Positions 17,879 to 27,065 are shown, counted from the first letter of the stretch. The stretch is DNA of 64,000 nucleotides from Streptomyces antarcticus (GCF_026627255.1 NZ_JAPNLM010000003.1:124001-188000); one strand, 5' to 3'. Made by a program: numbers and translations. The notes: generated by a model not told the origin, from the sequence alone.

Positions 17879-18496
17879 TCACCGGTCGGAGTGCTCCCAC
17901 AGCGGGTGCTCGCGGGCGGCCCACCCACGCTCCACGGAGCCGGTGCGCATGCCGCGCCGGGCCTCCGGGTCGGCCAGGGCCTTGCCGATGTGACCGGCGA
18001 GGACCACGGCCAGGGCGAGGGCCAGCCAGTCGTGGACGAAGGTGGCGCCGGTCCGCCAGACGAGCGGGGCGAGGCCGGTGAACCACATCAGCAGCCCCGT
18101 GCCGAGCATCACGAGCACGGCCCCGGCCAGCCAGCCCGCGTACACCTTCTGCCCGGCGTTGAACTTGCCGGCGGGCCGGGGCCCGCGCTCGCGGCGCAGC
18201 GCCGAGCGCAGCCACTGCCGGTCGTGCGGCCCGAACCGGTTCAGCCGGCGCAGGTCGGCGCGGAAGGCGCGGGAGACGAGCCCGAGCAGGAAGGGGAGCG
18301 GGATCAGCAGCCCGGACCACTCGTGGACGAGGACCACCAGACGGCGCCGGCCCACCAGCTCCGCGAGCGGCGGCAGGTAGAGGCAGGCGGCCGAGGCGAC
18401 GCAGACCAGGGCCAGCCACGCCGTCGTCCGGTGGACCCAGCGCTGGCCCGCGGTGAACCGGCGCACGCGCGCCGGGCGTTCAGGCGGTGGGGGCAT
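17879..18496 (-). CDS. Cytochrome b561-like membrane subunit of a molybdopterin oxidoreductase
   Basis: This 205-residue integral membrane protein has four predicted helices and His residues placed for heme: QRWVHRTTAW in helix 1, VHEWSGLL in helix 2, and FVHDWLAL and GHIGKAL near the C-terminus. This matches cytochrome b/b6-type membrane partners. It overlaps the upstream molybdopterin oxidoreductase gene by 17 bp. The likely role is to exchange electrons between that extracytoplasmic enzyme and the quinone pool. Confidence 0.8.
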   Translation of the reverse strand: MPPPPERPARVRRFTAGQRWVHRTTAWLALVCVASAACLYLPPLAELVGRRRLVVLVHEWSGLLIPLPFLLGLVSRAFRADLRRLNRFGPHDRQWLRSALRRERGPRPAGKFNAGQKVYAGWLAGAVLVMLGTGLLMWFTGLAPLVWRTGATFVHDWLALALAVVLAGHIGKALADPEARRGMRTGSVERGWAAREHPLWEHSDR

Positions 18497-19211
18497 CGTC
18501 GCGTCCGTTCGAGCGGCCGACCCAGGCGTCGACGTCGTAGCCGAGGCGTTCCCAGTAGCCCGGTTCGACCCGGTCGGTCAGGGTGATGCCGGAGAGCCAC
18601 TTCGCCGACTTGTAGAAGTACATCGGGGCGACGTACAGGCGCACCGGACCGCCGTGGCTGTGGCCCAGCGGCCGGTCCTGCATCCGCAGCGCCACCAGGA
18701 CGTCGTCCCGCCGCGCCTGCGCGAGCGTGAGGCTCTCGGTGTACGTGCCGTCGAAGCAGTCGAAGCGCACGGCCCGGGCCTCGGGGCGCACCCCGGCGGC
18801 GTCGAGCAGCCGGGACAGCGGGACGCCCTCGAAGGGGGTGGAGGGGACGCGCCAGCCGGTCACGCACTGGACGTCGCGGACCAGCCGGGTCTGCGGGAGC
18901 CCCCGCAGGGCGTCCAGGGAGTACGTCGCCGGGCGCTCGACCAGGCCGTCCACGGTGAGCCGGTAGTCCTGCGGGCCGAGCTCGGGGACGGAGGAGGCCA
19001 CCGAGTAGTAGCGGAACCCGCCGCCGTTCGGCAGCAGCCCGGTCAGCCCGGTGGGGTCCCGGCCGGCGACGGCTTCGACGCCGCGCTGCAGGAGGGGGGC
19101 GGCGACCAGCCCGGCGGCCCCGAGGCCGAGCATGCCCAGGACGAGGCGGCGCCCGACCGGCGCGCCCCGGCCGTCGGGATCCCCGGGGTCCGTGCGTTCT
19201 TCTGTGCTCAC
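18480..19211 (-). CDS. Molybdopterin-dependent oxidoreductase (sulfite oxidase/MsrP fold)
   Basis: This 243-residue protein has a twin-Arg-like N-terminus (GRRLVLGMLGLGAAG) suggesting Tat export. The molybdopterin-binding domain follows, with RDVQCVTGWRVP carrying the Mo-ligand Cys and later motifs YTESLTLAQA and GGPVRLYVAPMYFYKSAKW. It starts at the GTG at 19211. It is co-encoded with a heme membrane subunit, as in YedY/MsrP-MsrQ-like pairs. The substrate is unknown; repair of oxidised methionine or reduction of S- or N-oxides are possible by family analogy. Confidence 0.82.
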   Translation of the reverse strand: MSTEERTDPGDPDGRGAPVGRRLVLGMLGLGAAGLVAAPLLQRGVEAVAGRDPTGLTGLLPNGGGFRYYSVASSVPELGPQDYRLTVDGLVERPATYSLDALRGLPQTRLVRDVQCVTGWRVPSTPFEGVPLSRLLDAAGVRPEARAVRFDCFDGTYTESLTLAQARRDDVLVALRMQDRPLGHSHGGPVRLYVAPMYFYKSAKWLSGITLTDRVEPGYWERLGYDVDAWVGRSNGRDDAPTA

Positions 19212-19312
19212 CCGTCGATTCGACCACCGCCGCACGCCCCGGCGCCAGGGGCCGCGGCGGACCGTCAGATTTCCGTCACACCTTCCCGCCGTCACCGGGG
19301 CGAGCGCCCCCG

Positions 19313-19870
19313 TCAGCGGCGCGCCCACTCCTCGGCCAGCAGCTCGTAGGACCGGACCCGGTCCGCGTGCTCGTGCGTGATCGTCGTGATCAGCAGCTCG
19401 TCGGCCCCCGTGGCCTCCTGAAGCCGCTCCAGATGGTCCGCGACCGTCCGCGCCGAGCCCGTGAACTGCGTGTCCACCCGGTCGGCGACCAGGTCCCGGT
19501 CCGCGTCCGTCCAGGGCAGCCGGCGGGCCTCGTCCGGGGACGGGAAGGGGATGGCGCCCTCGGCGGTCCGGATGCTGCGCACCCACGGCGCGTACCCGGT
19601 GGCCAGCTCGCGCGCCGTCTCGTCGTCCTCGGCCACCACCACGTCGGCGGACACCGTCAGGTACGGCCGGTCCAGCTCGGCGGACGGCTTGAACGCCGCC
19701 CGGTAGCCCTCGGCCGCCTCCAGCACCGAAACCGGGCTGACGTGGTAGTTCGCCGCGAACCGCAGCCCGTTGCGGCCGGCGGCCTCCGCGCTCGTCCCGC
19801 CGCTGCTGCCCAGGATCCACACCTGTACGTCGGCCCCCTCACCGGGGACGGCGTGCGCCTCCACCCCCTC
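19313..19870 (-). pseudogene. LLM class flavin-dependent oxidoreductase, N-terminus deleted
   Basis: About 185 codons match the C-terminal half of a luciferase-like monooxygenase. The GADVQVWILGSSGGTSA motif is normally near the middle of a 320-350 residue protein, followed by GLRFAANYHVSPVS and the C-terminal helices. Upstream of about 19870 the frame leaves the family and runs antisense through a cupin coding sequence. The N-terminal half, including the first flavin-barrel strands, is missing, so the remnant cannot be a working enzyme. The adjoining cupin piece faces the other way and is also truncated, so a deletion removed the region between two divergent genes. Confidence 0.8.
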
Positions 19871-20088
19871 CCTTCGAGCCCGGCCGGGGCGAGCGCGGCT
19901 GGTTCGAGCACCCCGGCGAGGACTTCCTGTACGTACTGGAGGGCGAGATCGTCCTGGAGGTCGAGGGCGAGGAACCCCTGCCACTGCGCGCCGGCCAGAG
20001 CGCCCACCACCGCGGCGAGGTCCCGCACCGGTGCCGCCTGGGCGGCCCGGACGGGGCCCGCACGCTCCTGGTCATCGCGGGATCCTGA
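19867..20088 (+). pseudogene. Cupin-domain fragment (C-terminus of an XRE-cupin regulator)
   Basis: A plus-strand frame without a start codon encodes about 73 residues of a cupin barrel ending in TGA at 20086-20088. The motifs PGEDFLYVLEGEIVLEVEG and LRAGQSAHHRGEVPHRC are the conserved cupin 1 and 2 segments. The chain ends LLVIAGS, typical of XRE-cupin regulators. The N-terminal HTH and first cupin strands are absent; before about 19867 the DNA belongs to the antisense strand of a flavin oxidoreductase remnant. It is the right half of a deletion junction. Confidence 0.78.
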
Positions 20089-20133
20089 CTGGCCCCTGCC
20101 GCTCCGGCGCCGCCCCGGGGCCCCCGCCACACG

Positions 20134-21009
20134 CTACGGTGCCTGCGCGTCCGCGCAGTCCGGCACTCCCGGCAGCCACTCCGGCCCCTGGACGTAGATG
20201 TTCGTCATCCACGCCCCGTAGTCGGGGAGGTAGGACCACGCGTCGTTCGTGTACCCGTCGGAGGTGACCGGCTCCGCGTGCTTCTGGCAGCCGACGCGGA
20301 CCTTCGTCGGACCGGGGAACGCGTACACGCGGGCCGCCTTCGCCGACGGTCCCGCCTTGGTCCACACCCCCGTGCCCCAGGTCGTGAACACGTGCCCGGT
20401 CACGGGCCCGGGGTCGATGCGCACGGCGCCGTGGTAGTCGCCGCCGAGCCGGACGTCACTGACCATCAGCTTGGTGCCGGACTGGCGCGCCTCGGCCATC
20501 TTGCCCGCGCCCAGGTACACGGCGATGTGGTGCAGGTCCTGCGGGGTGCCCCAGACCAGCAGGTCCCCGGGGAGCAGCGGGCCCAGTCCCTGCCCGGCGC
20601 CGAAGCGGGCCTCGGCGCGGGTCGTGTAGTGCTGCGCGCTCGCCACCCCGTTCAGGATGTCCGCCCCGGCCGCCTGCGCCCAGGCGTGCCGGACCAGGCC
20701 CGAGCAGTCGAAGCCCAGTCGCTCGGGGTCGTGTTCGCTGGCCGGGTCGGTCGGGTCGACCTGCCCGTACGTGGGGCCCGGGCGGGCGCCGTGCCCGCCG
20801 CCCCACGTGTACCAGACGTCGGCGTCGACCTGGGCGCAGGCCGCGGCCACCGCCCGCTCGGCGGCCGGCGAGGCCCCCGGGGCGCGGACGGCACAGGCCC
20901 CGGCGACCGTGCCGCCCGCGGCGGCCGCCGCCGGTGGGGCCGGAGCCCAGAGCAGGACGGCCAGCAACGCGGTGACCGCGCCCGGCAGTCCGGATCGGCG
21001 GAGGTACAT
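20134..21009 (-). CDS. Secreted NlpC/P60 family peptidase
   Basis: This 291-residue protein has a Sec signal peptide (cleavage near residue 30). A catalytic NlpC/P60 core follows, with Cys102 in FDCSGLVRHAW and His160/161 in LHHIAVYLG, and a GDLLVWG segment. The C-terminal 90 residues have no catalytic motif and contain Cys-bearing stretches (VRVGCQKHAEP, PGVPDCADA), possibly an SH3-like wall-binding or adhesion part. Such enzymes cut peptidoglycan stem peptides or related amides. The gene is monocistronic on the minus strand. Confidence 0.85.
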   Translation of the reverse strand: MYLRRSGLPGAVTALLAVLLWAPAPPAAAAAGGTVAGACAVRAPGASPAAERAVAAACAQVDADVWYTWGGGHGARPGPTYGQVDPTDPASEHDPERLGFDCSGLVRHAWAQAAGADILNGVASAQHYTTRAEARFGAGQGLGPLLPGDLLVWGTPQDLHHIAVYLGAGKMAEARQSGTKLMVSDVRLGGDYHGAVRIDPGPVTGHVFTTWGTGVWTKAGPSAKAARVYAFPGPTKVRVGCQKHAEPVTSDGYTNDAWSYLPDYGAWMTNIYVQGPEWLPGVPDCADAQAP

Positions 21010-21170
21010 GTGAGGGCCTCGTTTCGTGGTGCGGTGGATGGCAGCAGCCTGCCCGCGGCGGGCCCCGCCCGGGGAGGGGCGGGCGCGGCCCTGTCCGGAC
21101 GGGCAACGGGAAACACCCCGGGAAACCCCCGCCGAGCAGGGCGTTCACCGGATCCCGTCCGGGGCCGTGT

Positions 21171-24100
21171 TCAGCCCCGCGGGCAGCCGGGGTCCCGGGG
21201 GACGGCCACCGCGGGTGCCGGTGCCCGCGGCTCGGTCGCGGGGCCGCCCGCGGCCAGTCGGCACAGCTCGGCCAGCCGGGCCCGCACGTCCAGGTCCCAC
21301 AGCCGTACGGTGCCGTCGGTGCTGCTGCTCGCGACGGTCCGGCCGTCGGGCGCGAAGACGACCCCCCACACCGCGTTCCCGTGCCCGGCCAGCGCCGCCA
21401 CCGCCCGTCGCCCGGCCACGTCCCAGAGCCGCACCGTACGGTCGTTGCCGCTGCTCGCCAGGGTCCGTCCGTCGGGGGAGAAGGCGATGCCCCGCGCGGA
21501 GCCGGTGTGCCCGGACAGCGCCGCGTCGAAGCGGTGGCTCCGGGCGTCCCACAGCCGTACGGTGCCGTCGTTGCCGCTGCTCGCGAGGGTCCGCCCGTCC
21601 GGGCTGAAGGCCACGGCGCGGACCGCGCCCGTATGACCGGTCAGCGTGTCCAGCGGACCACGCGCCGCCACGTCCCACAGCCGTACCGTCAGATCGTCCC
21701 CGGCGCTCGCCAGCGTGCGCCCGTCGGGGCTGAACACCACGCAGTTGGCGAAGTCCGTGTGCCCGGCCAGGAGGGCCAGCGGGCGGCGCGCGGCCACGTC
21801 CCACAACCGGATCGTCCCGTCCGATCCGGCCGAGGCCAGGGTCCTGCCGTCGGGGGAGAACGCCACCGAGAACACGGTGCCGCCCAGGCTGGTGAGGATC
21901 CCGGCCGGGGCGCGCGCGGCCACGTCCCACAGCCGGACCGTGCCGTCCGATCCGGCCGAGGCCAGGGTCCTGCCGTCGGGGGAGAACGCCACCGAGAACA
22001 CGGTCTCGCCGTGCCCGGTGAAGGTGGCCAGGACCCGCCGCCCCGCCACGTCCCACAGCCGTACCGTGTGGTCCGCCTGCGCGGTGGCCAGCAGCTTTCC
22101 GTCCCGGCTGTACGCGGCGTGCCAGATCTCCGTGAACGGGCGCGCGGTCAGCACCGGCCCCCGCAGGTCCCACAGGACCACCGACTGGTCGAACCCGGCC
22201 GTGGCCAGCAGCGTCCCGCCCGAGTCCACGGCCACGCCGAGCACGTAGTCGGTGTGCCCCGCGAACGTCGCCGTCGGCCGGCCGCCGCGCGCGTCCCACA
22301 GCTGGGTCGTCCCGTCGCCGCCCGCGCTGACCACCGTCGTCCCGTCGGGCGTGTAGGCGACCCCGTTGACGTCGTCGCTGTGCCCGCTCAGCGTCGCCGT
22401 CGCCCGGCGGCCCGCCACGTCCCACAGCCGTACGGTCCGGTCGACGCCCCCGGTGGCGACCGTCCGCCCGTCCGGTGCGAACGCCGCCCCCAGCACCTCG
22501 TCGGAGTGCCCGTACAGGACGGCTGTTTCGCGGGCGCCCGGCCGCTCCCGGCCGGGGTCCGGGGACGGGTCCCACAGCCGTACGGTCCGGTCGGCGCCGG
22601 CCGACACCAGCGTCCGGCCGTCCGGGGCGTACGCCAGCGCGTTGACCCGCCCGGTGTGTCCGGTCAGCGTCCCCACGACCCGGTGCTCCCCGCCGGTCTC
22701 CCACAGCAGGACCGTCCCGTCGGAGGCCGCGACGGCCAGGGTCCGCCCGTCGGGAGCGAACGCCAAGGCGCGGGCGCCCGCCGTGACCGCCGGGAGCAGG
22801 GTCACCGCCGACCGTCCGGAGGTGTCCCAGACCCGGGCCGGACCGTCCGTGGACGCGGCCGCGAGCGTCCGGCCGCCGGGGCCGAAGGCGACCGCGCGCA
22901 CCCGCCCGGGCAGGGTGAAGGCCGCCGTGGTCCGGTGGTCGGACAACCGGCGCAGCGCCACCCGGCCGTCCGAACCGGCCGTCGCCAGCACGGAGTCGTC
23001 GGGGGAGAAGGCCACCGCGTTGACCGGCCCGTCGTGCCCGCCGAGCCGGGTGACGAACGGCTGGGACTGCGTGCTCAGCAGTGCCCCCCGCGCCTCGGCC
23101 GTCGGCTCGGTCCGGTACGCCTGGCCGGCCAGCAGCATCGAGCCCTCCGGCTGCCCGGCGGCGAGCGCGGCGGACTGCAGGGCCAGCGCCCGCGAACGGG
23201 CCACGCGTTCCTGGCCGAGCGCGGCCGTGCGCTCCTGGTACGCCAGGCCGCCCGCGCCCACCGCCAGGACCAGCAGGACCAGCAGCGTGGCCAGCATCCG
23301 CTGGCGGAGCCGGACCTGACGCCGCGCCTGCCGCCGCCGGCCGTCCTCCACGGCCCGGCTGGCCCGCAGGAACGCCTCCTCCGCGGTGCCCAGCCGGCTC
23401 CGGCCGTCCAGCTCGTCCGCCCAGGAGCGGGCGGTGTCCAGCCTGGTCCCGCGGTAGAGGGCGGACGGGTCGCGCCCCTCGCGCTCCCATTCGGCGGCCG
23501 CGTGGGCCAGCTGCTGGTGGATCAGCAGGCCGGCCCGGTCGGCGTGGATCCAGCCGCGCAGCCGCGGCCAGGCGTGCAGCAGCGCCTCGTGGGTGATCTC
23601 CACGGTGTCCCGGTCCATGGTGACCAGCCGGGCCCGGACGAAGGGGTCCAGCGCGGCCGCCGCCCGGTCCGCGCCGTCGGGCGGCCCCAGCAGCGCGGCC
23701 CGGGCGACCCGGCGCCGCGTCGCGACCGCCCCGTCGGCGACGTGCACCAGCCGTACCAGCACACGGCGGATCGTCTTCTGCTCGGCCGGGTACAGCCGCG
23801 CGAACACGGTCTCGGCCGTGCGCGCGACCGCCCCCTGGATGCCGCCGGCCTTCTCGTACCCGGCGACGGTCAGCGTGTCGCCCGTACGCTCCTGCCAGGT
23901 GGCCCGCAGCGTGTGGGAGACCAGCGGCAGCGCGCCGGAGGGCGTGCGGTCGGAGGCGTCGCCGCGCAGCCCGGCGTCACGCAGCAGCAGCGGGACCAGG
24001 CCCGGCTCCAGCGTGACGCCCGCGAGCTCCGCCGGGCGCGTGACGGACGCCCGCAGCTCCGCCACGGACATCGGGGGCAGGACGAACAGACCCTCGGTGA

Positions 24101-25148
24101 AGGCCGCGGCGAGCTCCGGGAGCTCCATGCAGCTCCCGGAGAAGTCGGCCCGTACGCCGAGGACCACGACGGCGGGATCCTGCCCGGCCGCCGCCGCCCG
24201 GGAGGCGCTCGACACGCAGGAGAGCACCCGTACGAAGGCCCGGCGCTCGTTCTCGTCGGAGCAGAGGGTGAACAGCTCCTCGAACTGGTCGACGAGCAGC
24301 ACGGGCCGCACCGGCGGCGAAGCGGAATCACCCGGACGAGCGTCGTCAGACCACCGGCTGACGGCCTCCAGCAGCACCTCGGGCCGCTCCCGCACCTCCC
24401 GTACGGTGATCCCCGGATCGCCGCCCAGCACCTTCGCGGTACGGTCCAGCAGCTCTTCCAGCGGATGCGCGGTCGGAGTGAACCGGACCACCGGCCACGC
24501 GTCGGCGCCCGGCATCGGGAACCCGCCGGGGCGCCGGAAGGCCGGCACCAGACCCGCGTTGAGCAGGGAGGACTTGCCCGCTCCGGAGGGGGCGACCAGG
24601 AGGAGCGGGCCGCTGCCGACGCGCTCGAAGACCCGCTCGACCAGCTCGGCCGTCGCCCGCTCCCGGCCGAAGAACCACCCCGCGTCCCGCGCGGTGAAGG
24701 CGGGCAGCCCCCGGTAGGGGCAGTCGCCGGCGGGTGAGGGCGCGGCCCCCGCGGGCCGCGGGCCGGGCACGGCCCCGGGCGGGCCCGTCTCCCGGACCAG
24801 CCGCAGCAGTTCGCCGCCCGCCCGCAGCACCTCGTCGCAGCGCCGGGCGACGTCGGGGGTCGCGGGCTTCGCGCCGGTCTCGATCTTGCTGAGGTAGCCC
24901 TTGCTGTAGTGCGTCCGCCGGGCCAGATCGGCCAGCGACAGGCCGCGCTCCCCGCGCAGGCTCCTCAGGCGGGCCGGGAAGGCCACGGCGTCGCCGTCGG
25001 ATGCCTCGCGCCGGTGACCGATGGGCTCGGTGCGGTCGGCGTTCTCGGCGTTCTCGGCGGTGTCAGGGTGGTCGGTGTGGTCGGTGTCTTCAGTGGGTCG
25101 GCTTTTCCGCCGGTGGTCCGGATCCGGATGCCCCAAAACATCCCCCAT
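21171..25148 (-). CDS. Giant HTH - nSTAND ATPase - WD40 repeat protein
   Basis: The protein has 1325 residues. An XRE helix-turn-helix (about 57-115, LADLARRTHYSKGYLSKIE) is followed by an nSTAND-type ATPase: GLPAFTARDAGWFFGRERA, Walker A LLLVAPSGAGKSS at about 182-194, and Walker B RPVLLVDQFEELFTL. A coiled, charged region precedes one transmembrane helix (near 650, LATLLVLLVLAVGAGGLAY). The rest is about 14 WD40 blades, enough for two seven-bladed propellers. The N-terminal 50 residues are low-complexity and a later GTG start is possible. STAND-WD40 proteins are ligand-sensing switches, used in development, programmed death or defence. Which applies here cannot be told. Confidence 0.85.
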   Translation of the reverse strand: MGDVLGHPDPDHRRKSRPTEDTDHTDHPDTAENAENADRTEPIGHRREASDGDAVAFPARLRSLRGERGLSLADLARRTHYSKGYLSKIETGAKPATPDVARRCDEVLRAGGELLRLVRETGPPGAVPGPRPAGAAPSPAGDCPYRGLPAFTARDAGWFFGRERATAELVERVFERVGSGPLLLVAPSGAGKSSLLNAGLVPAFRRPGGFPMPGADAWPVVRFTPTAHPLEELLDRTAKVLGGDPGITVREVRERPEVLLEAVSRWSDDARPGDSASPPVRPVLLVDQFEELFTLCSDENERRAFVRVLSCVSSASRAAAAGQDPAVVVLGVRADFSGSCMELPELAAAFTEGLFVLPPMSVAELRASVTRPAELAGVTLEPGLVPLLLRDAGLRGDASDRTPSGALPLVSHTLRATWQERTGDTLTVAGYEKAGGIQGAVARTAETVFARLYPAEQKTIRRVLVRLVHVADGAVATRRRVARAALLGPPDGADRAAAALDPFVRARLVTMDRDTVEITHEALLHAWPRLRGWIHADRAGLLIHQQLAHAAAEWEREGRDPSALYRGTRLDTARSWADELDGRSRLGTAEEAFLRASRAVEDGRRRQARRQVRLRQRMLATLLVLLVLAVGAGGLAYQERTAALGQERVARSRALALQSAALAAGQPEGSMLLAGQAYRTEPTAEARGALLSTQSQPFVTRLGGHDGPVNAVAFSPDDSVLATAGSDGRVALRRLSDHRTTAAFTLPGRVRAVAFGPGGRTLAAASTDGPARVWDTSGRSAVTLLPAVTAGARALAFAPDGRTLAVAASDGTVLLWETGGEHRVVGTLTGHTGRVNALAYAPDGRTLVSAGADRTVRLWDPSPDPGRERPGARETAVLYGHSDEVLGAAFAPDGRTVATGGVDRTVRLWDVAGRRATATLSGHSDDVNGVAYTPDGTTVVSAGGDGTTQLWDARGGRPTATFAGHTDYVLGVAVDSGGTLLATAGFDQSVVLWDLRGPVLTARPFTEIWHAAYSRDGKLLATAQADHTVRLWDVAGRRVLATFTGHGETVFSVAFSPDGRTLASAGSDGTVRLWDVAARAPAGILTSLGGTVFSVAFSPDGRTLASAGSDGTIRLWDVAARRPLALLAGHTDFANCVVFSPDGRTLASAGDDLTVRLWDVAARGPLDTLTGHTGAVRAVAFSPDGRTLASSGNDGTVRLWDARSHRFDAALSGHTGSARGIAFSPDGRTLASSGNDRTVRLWDVAGRRAVAALAGHGNAVWGVVFAPDGRTVASSSTDGTVRLWDLDVRARLAELCRLAAGGPATEPRAPAPAVAVPRDPGCPRG
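21817..22004 (-). repeat. Identical 62-bp blocks in adjacent WD40 blades
   Basis: A 62-bp stretch at 21817-21878 recurs without mismatch at 21943-22004, a period of 126 bp or exactly 42 codons. It covers most of one blade. Other blades are similar in protein but less alike in DNA. This points to recent unequal exchange or gene conversion between blades. Confidence 0.85.
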
Positions 25149-25298
25149 GGCAGAGCGCGCCCAGGCTGTGAGATGGCACGGCCCAGGCTACAGCGGGGGT
25201 GTGACGGGGAGTCGGACCTCGCGTCCGGTATGACGAGAACAGGAACGTCCGGAGCCGCGGCCGGGCGGCTCCGGAACCTGTTCCCCGGGGGCGGGGTG

Positions 25299-25661
25299 CT
25301 ACGGGTTGAGCCGGATCGAGTTGATCGGGCCGAGGTCGGCGTACACACCGGTCTTGGCCGCGATGGGGCTGCCGCAGCCCGCGCCGTTGTAGCCGGTGCA
25401 CAGGTTCGCGGTCGCACCGCCGTACTGGTTGTTCAGCACCCAGTGGCGGCCGAACTGGTTGCTCAGGTTGTGCGCCCCGTACTTGTAGAACACGTGGGTC
25501 GGCTTCACGGCCGGGTTCTGGTTCTGGGGGTAGATGCAGACCGCCCCGTCGGGGCAGCCCGCCCACGCGTCGGCGGGCTTCGCCTCGACCGTCCCGCTGA
25601 GCGCGATCACGGCTGCGGCGGCGGTGGCGACGGCGGCGGCGCCGCGGATCATCTTGCGCAT
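25299..25661 (-). CDS. Small secreted Cys-rich protein, peptidase inhibitor I36-like
   Basis: This 120-residue precursor has a clear signal peptide (MRKMIRGAAAVATAAAAVIA). The mature part of about 90 residues has four cysteines (C36, C42, C88, C96) and aromatic motifs (GAVCIYPQNQN, FYKYGAHNLSNQFG) resembling the family I36 (SMI-type) inhibitors of Streptomyces. The likely fold is crystallin-like with two disulfides. A GAGGGGAAA sequence precedes the ATG at 25661. The role could be inhibition of extracellular proteases, but this rests on resemblance only. Confidence 0.72.
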   Translation of the reverse strand: MRKMIRGAAAVATAAAAVIALSGTVEAKPADAWAGCPDGAVCIYPQNQNPAVKPTHVFYKYGAHNLSNQFGRHWVLNNQYGGATANLCTGYNGAGCGSPIAAKTGVYADLGPINSIRLNP

Positions 25662-25937
25662 GATTTCCCCTCGTGGGTCTTGCCTCGTGCTGACCACCTC
25701 AGCCTGTCCCGGCAGGGCACCGGGGTCGACGGGTTTCCTGTTGCCCCTCGGCCGCCCCCGCCGGGAAACCCCCCGTGACCAGGCCCTTCCCCGGCGCGCG
25801 GTCAACAGCCCGGGGTGGGCGCCGGCCGCCCCGGCGGGGAGGAGGGCCGGGCCACTCCTCCGGGCGCCAAAATGAAGCCGTTTGCGCGCGGTATGTATCC
25901 ATCCGCTTACCCGGTGTGGCGGGAGGCGGTGATCGCC

Positions 25938-25953
25938 CCTAGCTTCGGCTAGG
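25938..25953 (+). promoter_or_regulatory. UUCG hairpin / -10 region ending at the GTG start
   Basis: CCTAGC-TTCG-GCTAGG forms a perfect 6-bp stem with a TTCG tetraloop. Its last base is the first base of the GTG start codon, and its TAG is an in-frame stop directly before the GTG. TAGCTT (25940-25945) also fits a -10 box 7 nt before the GTG, so the mRNA may begin at the start codon (leaderless). No ribosome binding site is present. Confidence 0.5.
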
Positions 25954-27017
25954 TGACGAACCGACAGTTCAACAGCCTCGCATGCATCTCCGTCGTCATT
26001 GCCGCGGGCCTCGGCCTGGTCGCGCCGCCCGCGGCCGCCGCCGGCCACACGGTGCATCCGGGCGAGTCGATCCAGGAAGCGGTGGACGCCGCACGGCCGG
26101 GAGACAGCATCTTCGTGCTGGCCGGCACCTATCGCGAGAGCGTGAACATCACCAAGCCCCTGACCCTGCGGGGAGCGGGCCCCACGACGGTGATCACGCC
26201 GCCGGCCCCGGCCGCCGTCCGCGCGGACAACGCCTGCGCGACGTCCGGCAACGGAATCTGCGTCATAGGAGCCGCCGAGAAGACCGTCGGCCGGGTGAGC
26301 ATCCGCTCCCTCACCGTGACGGGCTTCAAGAAGAGCGGCATCTGGGCCTCCCGCACCGACCGGATGCGCGTCGAGCGCGTCGTCGCCGAGAAGAACGGCA
26401 CCTGGGGCATCGCGCAGGAGCGCTCCACCCGAGGGGTGTTCCGCTCCAACACGGCCCGCGACAACGCGGAGTCCGGCATCTTCCTCGCGAACACCATCGA
26501 CCGCGAGGGCGGCGCCACCGACACCCGGGGCGCCGTGGTCCGCGACAACACGCTGACCGGCAACCGCATCGGAGTGACGGTCAGGCGCGTCCGGAACCTC
26601 TCGGTCAACGACAACATCCTGACCGGCAACTGCGGCGGCGTGTTCGTCGTCGGCGACGAGGGCGACCCCGGCGCCGGCGACATGACCATCCGCGGCAACC
26701 GCATCCACGCGAACAACAAGTTCTGCCGCGGCAACAGCCGCCTCCCGGACATCCAGGGCGCCGGCATCGTCCTCACCGGAGCCGAGGAGACGGTCATCCG
26801 CGGCAACTCCGTCCGGGACAACGTGGGCGCCGCGCCGATCTCCGGCGGAATCCTGCTGTTCAAGAGCTTCGTCGGCGCCCAGAACACCGACAACGTCGTC
26901 AAGGACAACGTCGTGACGGGCAACAAGCCCGCCGACCTGGCCAACCAGGGAACCGGAAGCGGCAACACGTTCCTCGGCAACCGCTGCCAGGTCTCCGCGC
27001 CCGCGGGCATGTGCTGA
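25953..27017 (+). CDS. Secreted right-handed beta-helix repeat protein
   Basis: This 354-residue protein has an N-terminal signal peptide (about residues 1-30). A NosD/pectate-lyase-like parallel beta-helix follows. It starts with the PbH1-type segment HPGESIQEAVDAARPGDSIF and contains repeated RDNTLTGNRIGV, NDNILTGNCGGV and RGNRIHANN turns. Five cysteines could pin the coil. It may bind or cleave a polysaccharide, but no catalytic triad is evident. The start is fixed by an in-frame TAG immediately before the GTG. A methyltransferase gene follows after 48 bp on the same strand. Confidence 0.75.
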   Translation: MTNRQFNSLACISVVIAAGLGLVAPPAAAAGHTVHPGESIQEAVDAARPGDSIFVLAGTYRESVNITKPLTLRGAGPTTVITPPAPAAVRADNACATSGNGICVIGAAEKTVGRVSIRSLTVTGFKKSGIWASRTDRMRVERVVAEKNGTWGIAQERSTRGVFRSNTARDNAESGIFLANTIDREGGATDTRGAVVRDNTLTGNRIGVTVRRVRNLSVNDNILTGNCGGVFVVGDEGDPGAGDMTIRGNRIHANNKFCRGNSRLPDIQGAGIVLTGAEETVIRGNSVRDNVGAAPISGGILLFKSFVGAQNTDNVVKDNVVTGNKPADLANQGTGSGNTFLGNRCQVSAPAGMC

Positions 27018-27065
27018 CCCCCCGTCTCCCGTCGCTTCCCGTCCCCCCCGGAGGATCGAGGCCGT

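Noticed and set aside
21381..24737. Plus-strand open frame of over 1100 codons
   Set aside because: It is antisense to the HTH-STAND-WD40 gene, Arg/Pro/Gly-rich and without domain motifs; a shadow caused by high GC.
25731..25771. GGGTTTCC/GGAAACCC inverted repeat upstream of the I36-like gene
   Set aside because: Arms are 25 bp apart with no promoter hexamers; too weak to call an operator or terminator.
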